Below, piece by piece: positions 16,607-23,716 of a stretch of 43,989 nt of DNA (within the stretch, counting starts at the first letter, position 1; each line of letters opens with the position of its first letter). The stretch lies in NCBI GenBank assembly GCA_027488975.1, contig JAIYAQ010000035.1, positions 1 to 43,989 of the forward strand. The letters run 5' to 3'. The notes beneath the pieces were generated by a model. The model saw nothing but the letters and a program-made list of their open reading frames with translations. It had not been told where the DNA came from and made no database searches. The DNA comes from Cyanobium sp. E1_MAG_00006. GTDB lineage: Bacteria > Cyanobacteriota > Cyanobacteriia > PCC-6307 > Cyanobiaceae. The position numbers and the translations under genes were made by a program.

Positions 16607-16659
16607 CCGCGCAAGGGTCGCGGAACGCAGTGGAGCGACTCGCGTCAGCCCTTGCGCGG
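16607..16659. repeat. 11-bp inverted repeat with large loop
   Basis: CCGCGCAAGGG (16607-16617) and its exact complement CCCTTGCGCGG (16649-16659) are separated by 31 bases that contain further GCG-rich self-complementary bits. The repeat lies in the 142-base gap between two small minus-strand genes. There is no T-run, so it is not a clear terminator. A transcript hairpin or protein-binding site is possible. Confidence 0.45.
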
Positions 16660-16724
16660 TGCGCGAGCCGGGGCAGTCCGGGTGGCGTGATCGCCAGCCC
16701 CCAGGGCTCGCCTGCTCTCAGACC

Positions 16725-17006
16725 TCAGTAGTCCTCAGGGAACAGCACGGTGGTGATCGGGCCGCCACCCTCGCCGCGCAGGTCTTCAGTGATCACCCAG
16801 ATGGTTCCGTGCTCGGGGGTGTCGTAGCTGGAGAACAGGCGCCCTTCTGCGTGGCTGTGATCGGAGTCGTTAGCGGCTCGGTCCTCGGCATCGAGGTCGC
16901 CCCAGTCGCGGCCTGCATGCCGATCCAGCAGGCCGACGATCACCTCATGGGGCACGGCAGCGGTGACAGAGGCCGTGGCGACGACCTTGCCGAGGGAGTG
17001 GCGCAT
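16725..17006 (-). CDS. Small phage/plasmid protein of unknown function
   Basis: The protein has 93 residues and resembles small proteins common on plasmids and phages that run MRHSLGKVVAT...RH.GRDWGDLD...D...N........GTIWVITED....TTVLFPEDY. The pattern (VVAT near the start, DWGDLD, IWVITED, TTVLFPEDY at the end) is recognisable, but no biochemical role is known to me. Some databases label such proteins misleadingly as restriction subunits. It lies 67 bases downstream of the Rad52-like gene on the same strand. An anti-host or replication accessory role is possible; I infer none. Confidence 0.7.
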   Translation of the reverse strand: MRHSLGKVVATASVTAAVPHEVIVGLLDRHAGRDWGDLDAEDRAANDSDHSHAEGRLFSSYDTPEHGTIWVITEDLRGEGGGPITTVLFPEDY

Positions 17007-17073
17007 GGAAAAAAGGGGGGGAGGCGCAGGAACGCTCCTGCGGCCTGTTGTCAGTGAGGGGAGTCTGATCGGC

Positions 17074-18027
17074 TCAGCCGGGCTGGGCGTCCGGCTGACT
17101 GGAAGCCGGGGCGTGGTGCTGCAGCAGAAAAGCTTCGATCCAGTCGTGATGGCGTTTCTGCAGGATCCGGTCTGCGATCGAGGGTGCTTCTTCCGGCACC
17201 TGGAACCGCTTGCGGAACGCCTTGGTGAATCCCTCCAGGGCTGGCCGGGGAAGGCCGCGCAAGGTGGTCAGGATCTGGCTGATCGTGGACGCATCCAAGG
17301 CGGCAAGTCCAGGGTCAGCCAGAGCAGCTTCTGCAGGAGGAGCCGCTGCTCTCCGGAGGGGTAGCTGCGCTGACGGCGCCGGCCTGCTGGTGGCAACGGC
17401 CGATTGCAGGGGCCTCGCTTCAGGACTGCTGACCTCCCGCTGCTGTTTGTCGTACAGCGCCAGCCCGAAGGGATTGCCGAAGGTCATCAGGGCACGCTTC
17501 ATGGCGTCGGTTTCGGCCTCCTTGAGGGCGGATTCATGGGCCTGGCCGAGGTCCACGTCGATGCCGTGACCGGCTCCGCTGCCCTCTCGTATCAGTGGAG
17601 CGGCGCCATGAACCGCGACCGTCACCCTCACCCTGGCGATGTAGGTGACACCCCAGCCGGGCCGGTTATCGCGGCCAATGCTGCGCTCGGCCTGGCTGAC
17701 GCAGCGAATGGAGGTGGTCTGCCGCTGCCAGCCATCGAATCCGAAGATCCGATTGGCCTCGGCGATCACCTGCCACCCCTCCAGGTAGCTGACCCGGCCG
17801 CGGCCCTGCTCGCGCTGCTTGACCTTGGCGCGATCGAGGGGCGCTGCGAGAGCCGAGATCTGCTCAGCTGAGAACCCTGCACCCGGCTGCATGGATGCCG
17901 AAGGAGGGGCTGGCATCGCCTCATCGCGGCGGATCAGCTCCAGGGCAGTGGGTGGCCTCTGGATAGTTCGAGGAGCTGCGGAGCGGTTGGTGCTGGTCCC
18001 GTTGGCGGAGGGAGCGGCGACGGTCAT
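17074..18027 (-). CDS. Rad52/Rad22-family recombination mediator
   Basis: The protein has 317 residues from the ATG at 18027; a longer upstream frame to 18231 is unlikely because it overlaps the Gp157-like gene. The first 50 residues are low-complexity. The Rad52 core follows (FSAEQISAL ... LDRAKVKQREQG...YLEGWQVIAEANRIFGFDGW, about 50-105), then HGIDVDLGQAHESALKEAETDAMKRALMTFGNPFG. Rad52-type proteins bind single-stranded DNA and anneal complementary strands; in phages they act as single-strand annealing recombinases. It lies 83 bases after the Gp157-like gene, consistent with a phage-derived recombination cassette. Confidence 0.82.
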   Translation of the reverse strand: MTVAAPSANGTSTNRSAAPRTIQRPPTALELIRRDEAMPAPPSASMQPGAGFSAEQISALAAPLDRAKVKQREQGRGRVSYLEGWQVIAEANRIFGFDGWQRQTTSIRCVSQAERSIGRDNRPGWGVTYIARVRVTVAVHGAAPLIREGSGAGHGIDVDLGQAHESALKEAETDAMKRALMTFGNPFGLALYDKQQREVSSPEARPLQSAVATSRPAPSAQLPLRRAAAPPAEAALADPGLAALDASTISQILTTLRGLPRPALEGFTKAFRKRFQVPEEAPSIADRILQKRHHDWIEAFLLQHHAPASSQPDAQPG

Positions 18028-18110
18028 GGCGGTGGAAGGCGATTGTGTGAGGAAGGGAAGGGGGTCCGGCTTCACCACCGGAACCCCATATCCGAGGGGC
18101 CTCTGTCCCC

Positions 18111-18740
18111 TCAGTGGATGCGCCAGGAGCGGCGGGAGAGGAGCTGGGCGCCGGTGATCTGCCGGCCGGCCTTGAGGGCTTCCTTGATGGCGTTCTTGTC
18201 CGGCTTGCTGGTGGTGGTGACGGTGAGCCACTCGGAATCGAGGGCCTCTTCGTCGTCGATCACGACGGCGCAGGACTTGCGGCTGCTGAGCTCGTGATTG
18301 GGGAAGGAGAAGCGGGTGGCCGCCGGCTGCAGCTGGGTGAGCACAAAGATCAGGGACTCCTCCAGCGCATCGGCCCGGCTGGTGTCGCCAGTGGCCAGGG
18401 CCGCGAGGCGCTTGGCCTGCTGCTGGCGGTAGGCCGCCTGGCCGCGCAGGTGTTCGATCACCCAGCAGGTGGCATCGGCTTTGGCGGCGAGGGCTTTCTT
18501 GTTGCCCTCTTCTGCCAGGAGCGCCGCCTCCAGCTCAGCGAGGGCCAGGGCCCGCTGTTCGGGGGCCTCGGCTTCCAGCTGCTGGGCCAGCTGGCCGATG
18601 GCGGTGGTGAGCTCCTGGGCCTCGATGCCCAGCTGCCAGAGGGAACCGGAGCGCTGGAGGGAACAGGCAGGGCCTTGTGCCGAGGGGGCTGGCGCTGGGG
18701 CATCGGCTGGAGCTGCGGGACTGGGAGTGAGAACGGCCAT
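18111..18740 (-). CDS. Gp157-like phage protein
   Basis: The protein has 209 residues from the ATG at 18740. The middle (about 25-110: SLWQLGIEAQELTTAIGQLAQQLEAE ... ALAELEAALLAEEGNKKALAAKADATCWVIEHL) matches the siphovirus Gp157 pattern: a helical N-terminal segment, then a hinge, then a Lys/Ala-rich helix ending in the EHLR region. Gp157 proteins are reported in phage-resistance contexts and recombination cassettes, and the exact function is uncertain. The C-terminal 80 residues are unlike the family core and include DDEEALDSEWLTVTTTSKPDKNAIKEALKAG. It is followed by the Rad52-like gene and preceded by the SLOG gene. Confidence 0.75.
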   Translation of the reverse strand: MAVLTPSPAAPADAPAPAPSAQGPACSLQRSGSLWQLGIEAQELTTAIGQLAQQLEAEAPEQRALALAELEAALLAEEGNKKALAAKADATCWVIEHLRGQAAYRQQQAKRLAALATGDTSRADALEESLIFVLTQLQPAATRFSFPNHELSSRKSCAVVIDDEEALDSEWLTVTTTSKPDKNAIKEALKAGRQITGAQLLSRRSWRIH

Positions 18741-18793
18741 GACGGTGTGACGGAGAGAAGAGGAACAGGGGGCGCCATCAGGCGCAGAGGGCT

Positions 18794-19270
18794 TCAAGGG
18801 ATGGGGCAGGCGCATGGCGCCTGGACCTCCGCCACGGAGATCGGCACCGGCGAGCGGGACGCCATCCGCCGCGCCTGCTGCACGAGCGAGGCCGTGCCGG
18901 CACCACCGGGGAAGGCCACCACCAGCACCGAGGCGATCGAGCCCGGGGAGGTGTGGGCCACGGCCCGGGCGATGGCCTGCTTGAGCAGCTCGCGATTGCG
19001 GATCGGCCCGGCGGCGCGGCCATGGCGCCCCCACTCGGCCGGCATCACCAGAGAGCACCAGCCCAGCTGATGGGCTGCCCGGGCAATGGCGGCATCGGCG
19101 CCGCGGGCACCGCCGTGGAGAACCAGATGGACAAGGCGGCCGCCACTGCGGGCCAGCAGCTCAGCGGCAACCCGCTGATGGGACCAGGCCAGATCACGGC
19201 CGCCACCGGCCGCGATCACAAGCGAACGAGCAGGACCCGAACCTGGCTCGGATGAATGACAAACAAGCAT
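18794..19270 (-). CDS. SLOG-domain protein (YspA/cpYpsA-related)
   Basis: The protein has 158 residues from the ATG at 19270; a TTG at 19294 is in frame. It has the pattern of the YspA/cpYpsA-related SLOG family: GGGRDLAW near the start, HLVLHGGARGADAAIARAA, PAEWGRHGRAAGPIRNRELL, and a C-terminal VVAFPGGAGTASLV motif. SLOG folds bind nucleotide-derived ligands and occur in nucleotide-signalling immunity, while phage and plasmid copies are of unknown function. The frame ends 53 bases before the Gp157-like gene, so it probably leads that transcript. Confidence 0.78.
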   Translation of the reverse strand: MLVCHSSEPGSGPARSLVIAAGGGRDLAWSHQRVAAELLARSGGRLVHLVLHGGARGADAAIARAAHQLGWCSLVMPAEWGRHGRAAGPIRNRELLKQAIARAVAHTSPGSIASVLVVAFPGGAGTASLVQQARRMASRSPVPISVAEVQAPCACPIP

Positions 19271-19294
19271 GGAATCAGCTGCCTTGAGGGACAA

Positions 19295-19783
19295 CTGACC
19301 GGGGCATCATGCCGCTGATGAGAGTGCGACAGTGATGGCGAGATCAGGGGATGACGTTGCCGCAGGCGATGGGCTCGTGGCCTTTGGCGCAACCCATATT
19401 CTACCAGTACGAATGCACTGCAGGTCCGGCAGAATGGCTGCAGGGCAGTGGGTCCAAGCGAAGCAAAGCCATCCGCCGGCAGCTCTGAACATTCATAAGG
19501 AGGACGATCAGATCTGGCCTCAGGCAATCAGCCGGCCGCGCAGCCGCGCGAGGCAATCTTGAATACACTCTCCCCCCTGCCGGCTGACCGGTGCGTTGCC
19601 ACCGCAGCCGCGGGAGAGCAGCCCTGCCTGCCACCCCAGCACCGGCCCCGGAGCGGAGGGCGGCGGCGGCTGGCCGATGCACGCCACGGCGCAGCCGTGG
19701 CACGCTGAAGGACGGCCGTCGTCGACCGCAGCGCGTCGTCAGCGCAGCCAGGCAGCACCGCCGCATTGGCGTCAACGGCAAGA
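19295..19783. other. Intergenic region without a supported gene
   Basis: About 490 bases lie between the SLOG gene (minus) and the AbiE operon (plus). Open frames exist on both strands but have Arg/Ala-rich, shadow-like composition, and I support none. A perfect palindrome, GCCACGGC-GCA-GCCGTGGC, lies at 19683-19701. Promoters for the divergent SLOG and AbiE transcripts should be here; no convincing -35/-10 pair was identified. Confidence 0.5.
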
Positions 19784-19854
19784 GCCCTGTGGACAAAGTG
19801 TCAGAAACTCACGTAGTCTTCTGACACAACAGAGCACAACAAGACCCACAGGGC
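19784..19854 (+). promoter_or_regulatory. Nested inverted repeats, likely AbiEi operator
   Basis: An inner perfect 9-bp inverted repeat, GTGTCAGAA (19798-19806) / TTCTGACAC (19819-19827), sits inside an outer one, GCCCTGTGG (19784-19792) / CCACAGGGC (19846-19854). The outer arm ends 4 bases before the antitoxin ATG at 19859. AbiEi antitoxins are known to repress their own operon by binding inverted repeats in the promoter, so this is the expected place for autoregulation. The outer pair could also fold in the mRNA and limit translation. Confidence 0.65.
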
Positions 19855-19858
19855 CGCC

Positions 19859-20473
19859 ATGGCAGGGCTGAGCGAGCAGATCCTGGAAGCCGCGGGCAAA
19901 CGCCCGGAGGGATCCCTGCTGGCTGCCAAGCAGTTCCTCGGTTTGGGCAAACGGGATGCGGTCGACCAGGCCCTGCGGCGCCTGGCGGCTCGCGGCAAGC
20001 TTGTGAAGATCACCCGCGGCCGCTACGCCCTGCCCATCAGCAGCCGCTTCGGGACCAGGCCTCCGGCGCCGGAGGTGGTGATCGCCCAGCTCAACCGCGA
20101 GGGTGCCCAGCAGCTGGTGAGCAGCGGTGCCGCTGCGGCCAATGCCCTTGGCCTCACCACCCAGATGCCGGTGCAACAGACCTTCCTGGCCCGCACCCGG
20201 AGCCAGAAGCGCTACGTCTTCGGGAAGCAGCAGGTCACGATCCGCCCGGCAGCTTCCTGGAACTTCCTGCTGCCCGAGCGCCCCGCCGGCCAGGCGATCC
20301 GGGCCCTCACCTGGCTTGGCCCTGATCAGGCCTCAGCGGCCCTGCCGACACTCCGCCGTGTGCTGCCGCCGGTGGAATGGGATGCCCTGCTCTCCGTCCG
20401 TGCCGAGCTGCCCCTCTGGCTGGCGGAGCTGCTGAGCGAGCGGGCACTGGAGCCGCAGAAGGCTCGTGGCTGA
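19859..20473 (+). CDS. abiEi: AbiEi-family antitoxin of a type IV TA system
   Basis: The protein has 204 residues. The N-terminal winged helix (about 5-60: SEQILEAAGKRPEGSLLAAKQFLGLGKRDAVDQALRRLAARGKLVKITRGRYALP) is typical of AbiEi/DUF6088 antitoxins, and the C-terminal antitoxin domain follows. AbiEi neutralises the AbiEii nucleotidyltransferase toxin without tight binding and represses the operon. The stop codon overlaps the toxin GTG start by 8 bases, the normal AbiE arrangement. The nested inverted repeats upstream are candidate operators. The gene appears intact although its toxin partner is interrupted. Confidence 0.85.
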   Translation: MAGLSEQILEAAGKRPEGSLLAAKQFLGLGKRDAVDQALRRLAARGKLVKITRGRYALPISSRFGTRPPAPEVVIAQLNREGAQQLVSSGAAAANALGLTTQMPVQQTFLARTRSQKRYVFGKQQVTIRPAASWNFLLPERPAGQAIRALTWLGPDQASAALPTLRRVLPPVEWDALLSVRAELPLWLAELLSERALEPQKARG

Positions 20474-21493
20474 GTCCTGGTTCGCGCTTTCTCCAGAGGA
20501 CCAGACGGAAGCCCTGGCGGTCGCTGCTGCCGAATCCGGCTGGCCGGCCAACCTGCTGGAGAAGGACATCTGGGTGGTCTGGGCCCTGCAGACCCTGGGG
20601 GCAGAGCGGCTGTTGCTGAAGACCCTCACCTTCAAGGGGGGCACCTCGCTGTCGAAGGCCTACGGGCTGATCGATCGCTTCTCGGAAGACGTCGATCTCA
20701 CCCTCAACATCCAGCACCTCTGGCCTGAGGTTGACCTGTCTCCAGCCGTCAATCCCAGCCAGGCAGACAGGCGCCGCAAGGCCGCCGACAAGAAGCTCAA
20801 GGAGTGGGTCCGGAAGATCCCCCTACCGCTGCTCCAGGGTGCAGCAGCAGCAGCCGGAGTCACCCTTGAGCTGGATCTGGAGCAGCCAGAGGCAGGCCGG
20901 CGGCAGCCACCCACCATCGTCATCCACTACCAACCGCTGATCCCGGCGCCGGATAACAACTCTGGGTATGTGCGGCCGACGGTGCGACTGGAGTTCGGCG
21001 CCCACTCGACGGGTGAGCCGCACGGACCCATGCCAATCACCTGCGAGGCGGCGACCCATCTGGCGATGCTCGACTTCCCGGCCGCCAGGCCCCTGGTGAT
21101 GGATGCCAGGCGCACGTTCCTGGAGAAGGCCGCGGCTATCCATGTCGCCTGCAGGCGGGGGCGCTGGGGCAGCGGCGAGGGCGACCGCTATTCACGGCAC
21201 TGGTATGACCTCGATCGCCTGGCCCGTGCAGGGATCGCGGAGGCGGCCATTCGTGACAGGGCCCTCGCCATGGAGGTGGCGCAGCACAAGGAGGACTTCT
21301 GGCGTGCCACCGATGCCGATGAGCAGCCGATCGACTACCTCCGCGCCCTCAGTGGCAACCTGCAGCTGGTACCGACGGCTGCAGCAAGGGATGCACTGGA
21401 AGCGGACTACAGGGCCATGACCGACTCAGGAATGTTGCGCGGTGAGGTCCCTAGCTGTTCTGTCTCAGCAGGTTGGTCAGTAGCCAATGAGGT

Positions 21494-21540
21494 GTGAGGT
21501 CGCTACCGGTTGAGGTGTCACCGCCCAACCGAGACCTCAC
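21494..21540 (+). promoter_or_regulatory. Conserved hairpin before the transposase start
   Basis: GTGAGGTC (21494-21501) pairs with GACCTCAC (21533-21540), and CGGTTG (21507-21512) pairs with CAACCG (21526-21531) inside it. The ATG follows 6 bases later. The second IS copy (43914-43960) keeps the fold, with a compensatory change to GGGTTG/CAACCC. Hairpins of this kind in other IS elements block transposase translation from read-through transcripts; that role here is inference. Confidence 0.6.
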
Positions 21541-21545
21541 GCCCC

Positions 21546-22478
21546 ATGCATACACACGCCAATGCCCGCCTGACGCAGCGAGGCCGGCTGCGATTGGTTT
21601 CTCAACACCTGCATGAGAACCGGTCCCTGCCCGAACTGGCTGCAGAAGCGGGGATCTCCCTGCGCTGCGCCTACAAGTGGCTGGCCCGCTACCGCTCAGG
21701 TGGGGCAGCTGCACTGGCGGATCGACGGAGTGTTCGCCGCAGCCAGGGTCGGACGCTCGATCAACAGCAACTGCAGCAGGCAGTGGATCTCCGCCACCAA
21801 CGCCTCCACCTCCGGCACATCGCCAGGCTGCTGGCCGCTCCCTTCTCCACCGTGGCCAGGGTGCTCAACCGCCTGGGTCTCGGGCGGTTGCGGAATCTCG
21901 AGCCCAAACCTCCAGTGCAGCGCTACGAGCGGGAGCATCCCGGAGACCTGATCCATATCGACGTCAAAAAGCTCGCCCGCTTTCGCAAAGTCGGCCACCG
22001 CATCACCGGTAACCGGCAGCAGGGCCGCTCTGCCGGCGTCGGCTACGACCGTGTGCACGTTGCGATCGACGATGCCACGCGGCTCGCCTACGTGGAAGTG
22101 CTGGCGGACGAACAGCAGGCCACCGCGATCGGCTTCCTGAGCCGGGCTGTGGCCTGGTTCAACGGCCATGGCGTGGAGTGCCGGCAAGTGATGTCGGATA
22201 ACGGTCCTGCTTACCTCTCACGCAGCTTTGCCAAGGCCTGCAAAGCCCTTGGCCTCAAGCACATCCGCACCAGGCCCTACACGCCCCGCACCAACGGAAA
22301 GGCCGAGCGCTTTATCCAGACCCTCTGTAAGGAATGGGCCTATGCGATGGCCTTCCAGAACTCCCAGGAACGCGACCACTGGCTGCCGCGATACCTCTCG
22401 ATCTATAACCGGCTAAGGAAGCACTCAGCCCTCGGCGGCCGATCCCCTCAGCAGCGGCTCAACGAGCTGCTCTGCTGA
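21546..22478 (+). CDS. IS481-family DDE transposase
   Basis: The protein has 310 residues from the ATG at 21546. The N-terminal helix-turn-helix (about 8-55, RLVSQHLHENRSLPELAAEAGISLRCAYKWLARY) is followed by a second HTH-like part and an RNase H-fold integrase core. Catalytic residues visible are the first Asp in HIDVKKLARF, the second in VMSDNGPAYLS and the Glu in NGKAERFIQTLCKEW, with the usual final SALGGRSPQQRLNELL. Length and motifs are typical of IS481, and the gene appears intact and possibly active. The end region of the second copy (43967 on) starts with a similar but not identical sequence, so the two copies are relatives, not recent duplicates. Confidence 0.93.
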   Translation: MHTHANARLTQRGRLRLVSQHLHENRSLPELAAEAGISLRCAYKWLARYRSGGAAALADRRSVRRSQGRTLDQQQLQQAVDLRHQRLHLRHIARLLAAPFSTVARVLNRLGLGRLRNLEPKPPVQRYEREHPGDLIHIDVKKLARFRKVGHRITGNRQQGRSAGVGYDRVHVAIDDATRLAYVEVLADEQQATAIGFLSRAVAWFNGHGVECRQVMSDNGPAYLSRSFAKACKALGLKHIRTRPYTPRTNGKAERFIQTLCKEWAYAMAFQNSQERDHWLPRYLSIYNRLRKHSALGGRSPQQRLNELLC

Positions 22479-22518
22479 TCAACGTGGTGAGACACAACAC
22501 CTAGCTTCCAGGGGCTAA

Positions 22519-22619
22519 GGAAGGTCTGGACAACCTCCTGTTGAGAAATCACCTTCAAGACAGGGGCATGAGTCTCAGCGCCTGCCTTGAGCAATTTTCT
22601 GGGTTATCCAGACCCTCCC
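22519..22619. mobile_element. 101-bp MITE with TAA duplication (IS5-like ends)
   Basis: Left end GGAAGGTCTGGACAACC and right end, read inwards, GGGAGGGTCTGGATAACC form imperfect terminal inverted repeats of about 17-18 bp. TAA occurs on both sides (22516-22518 and 22620-22622). A 3-bp TNA duplication is typical of the IS1031-like subgroup of IS5. There is no coding capacity. Removing the element plus one TAA restores the toxin reading frame, which proves it is an insertion. It lies 13 bp past the IS481 element's target duplication. Confidence 0.85.
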
Positions 22620-22681
22620 TAATGGAGCGGATCGCCCTTCTGGAGCAGCAGTGCAACGCCATCAGCAGAACCGCCCCCTGA

Positions 22682-22739
22682 GTGAGATCCAGGCCTGGAC
22701 CAGGCACTGTCGGATCAATGCCGCCAGGTTGGCCTTCAC
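22682..22739 (-). pseudogene. Remnant of a second AbiEii-type toxin gene
   Basis: The stop of the minus-strand AbiEi-like gene (TGA 22738-22736) overlaps a GTG at 22739-22737. It reads VKANLAALIRQCLVQAW for about 20 codons before running into the 3' end of the other toxin gene. AbiEii-type toxins often begin with a similar NLAASVR.RLL segment right after or overlapping their antitoxin. This is therefore probably the 5' stub of a lost partner toxin. The short length leaves real doubt. Confidence 0.5.
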
Positions 22740-23344
22740 AGCAGGGCTTCCAGGTACGGAGTGATCACCCGCTGCATGCGCTGCGCCTGCGCCTGACGCC
22801 AGAGCTCATCGACGTTCAGCCGTCTCTGGCTGATCGCATCCTTCAGGGCCTCCAGCACCGGCTCCATGCCCAGCCTGCGGCGATGGCGGAAGCAGTCGAC
22901 CAGGGTCTTCTCCACCCCGTAGACCTTCAGCCGGATCGGACCGGAGCGCCGTGATTCCACCTGCAGGCGATGCAGCTCCGGCTGCACATGAATCACCTCC
23001 AGTGGGGGGAACTGCAGGGTGGGGCGATGGACGCCCCGCGGCAGGCTGATCGAGACCCGGCGGGGCTGCTGCGTCCCCAGACCATGCAGCCGCAGGGCCG
23101 TGAGCAGACAGAACACCGCCTGAGGCACCCGCTTCGCAACGATCTCCAGGTCAACGTGCTCGCGAACGGCCGCGGCCGGCAGGCCGTAAAGCCCCCGTTC
23201 CAGCCGCTCCAGCAGGCCGCTGTCGCACAGCCGCGCCAGGGTCGAGCGATCAACGCCAGCCGCCGCGGCCTCCCGGGACCGGAGCAGTCCCTTACTGCGC
23301 GCCAGCTGCAGGGCCGTCTCTCTCCTGTCGAGCACTGGGGTCAT
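22736..23344 (-). CDS. Second AbiEi-family antitoxin, toxin partner lost
   Basis: The protein has 202 residues from the ATG at 23344; a GTG at 23371 would add 9. It carries the AbiEi winged-helix region (about 1-55: LARSKGLLRSREAAAAGVDRSTLARLCDSGLLERLERGLYGLP), then VPQAVFCLLTALRLHGL, and a C-terminal domain with VYGVEKTLVDCFRHRRRLGMEPVLEAL. It belongs to a different AbiEi subgroup from the gene at 19859. It faces the first AbiE operon tail to tail. Downstream only a short remnant of a toxin start is left, so this is an orphan antitoxin that may persist for its DNA-binding or cross-neutralising activity. Confidence 0.82.
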   Translation of the reverse strand: MTPVLDRRETALQLARSKGLLRSREAAAAGVDRSTLARLCDSGLLERLERGLYGLPAAAVREHVDLEIVAKRVPQAVFCLLTALRLHGLGTQQPRRVSISLPRGVHRPTLQFPPLEVIHVQPELHRLQVESRRSGPIRLKVYGVEKTLVDCFRHRRRLGMEPVLEALKDAISQRRLNVDELWRQAQAQRMQRVITPYLEALL

Positions 23345-23405
23345 GGCCCCATCATGCAACAAAACCTCCACATCTGTTTGCGACTGTGCCGTATTCGTCG
23401 CATCT

Positions 23406-23687
23406 CCACCCCTTGCCAGGGCTTGCCCGTGCCTTGGCCACCCCTCGGACCACCCCTAAAAGAGGAGAAAAATCTCTCTCTTCTCCTGTCAGGACTGGGA
23501 TCTGAGCACTCGTCACCTTCAATGGGTGGACGCGGGGAGTGCCTCAGGAACCATCGACGTGCCTTGAGCCATGGCCCCACTCACGAGTCATCCACCAACC
23601 CTCCACCCCTATGGGTTGAACTTCAGTCCTGGCAGGCGATCTGGCCGGTCCTGAGCGGTGGATTAATCGGTGGCAGCGCAGGGGTGG
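23406..23687. repeat. CCACCCCT iterons, possible replication origin
   Basis: The 8-mer CCACCCCT occurs at 23406, 23438, 23450 and 23603, and inverted (AGGGGTGG) at 23680-23687. All lie in the roughly 370-base gap between the antitoxin gene and the 3' end of the replication protein gene. A hairpin-like AGGAGA ... TCTCCT lies at about 23463-23486. No gene is visible in this gap. Clustered short direct repeats beside a primase/replication gene are the usual form of an iteron origin. The assignment is inference. Confidence 0.5.
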
Positions 23688-23716
23688 AACGCCCCCAAGC
23701 GGTGGAGCACACCGCC

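Larger units (their letters stand above)
21456..22499 (+). mobile_element. IS481-family insertion sequence, complete
   Basis: The element is 1044 bp long. The left end reads TGTTCTGTCTCAGCAGGTTG, and the right end, read inwards, TGTTGTGTCTCACCACGTTG. These terminal repeats continue to TCAG and match at 21 of about 25 positions. It encodes one DDE transposase and has a hairpin just before its start. A 6-bp duplication (CCTAGC) flanks it, so it arrived by normal transposition and has not recombined since. It disrupts the 3' part of the AbiEii toxin gene. Confidence 0.93.
21450..22505. repeat. 6-bp target duplication CCTAGC flanking the IS
   Basis: CCTAGC is present at 21450-21455 and again at 22500-22505, immediately outside the terminal inverted repeats. 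IS481 of Bordetella is known to insert at NCTAGN and duplicate 6 bp, so both length and sequence fit. The second IS copy at 43876 is preceded by GCTAGC, the same consensus. Confidence 0.9.
20466..22681 (+). pseudogene. abiEii: AbiEii toxin gene interrupted by an IS and a MITE
   Basis: This is a nucleotidyltransferase-fold toxin with FKGGTSLSKAYGLIDRFSEDVDL (the GG-S and D-x-D motif, residues about 58-80) and LEKDIW upstream. AbiEii toxins act by modifying tRNA or similar targets and cause phage abortive infection. The frame is intact for 330 codons, then enters an IS481-family element at 21456 and stops at 21497 after 13 foreign codons. If the IS with one 6-bp duplication and the MITE at 22519-22619 with one TAA are removed, the frame continues (MLRGEVPSFQGLMERIALLE...) to TGA at 22679-22681, giving 353 residues. 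The truncated product may or may not be active. Confidence 0.85.

Noticed and set aside
18028-18231. Extended start for the Rad52-like protein
   Set aside because: The added residues are His/Arg/Pro-rich and overlap the 3' end of the Gp157-like gene. ATG 18027 fits the family start.
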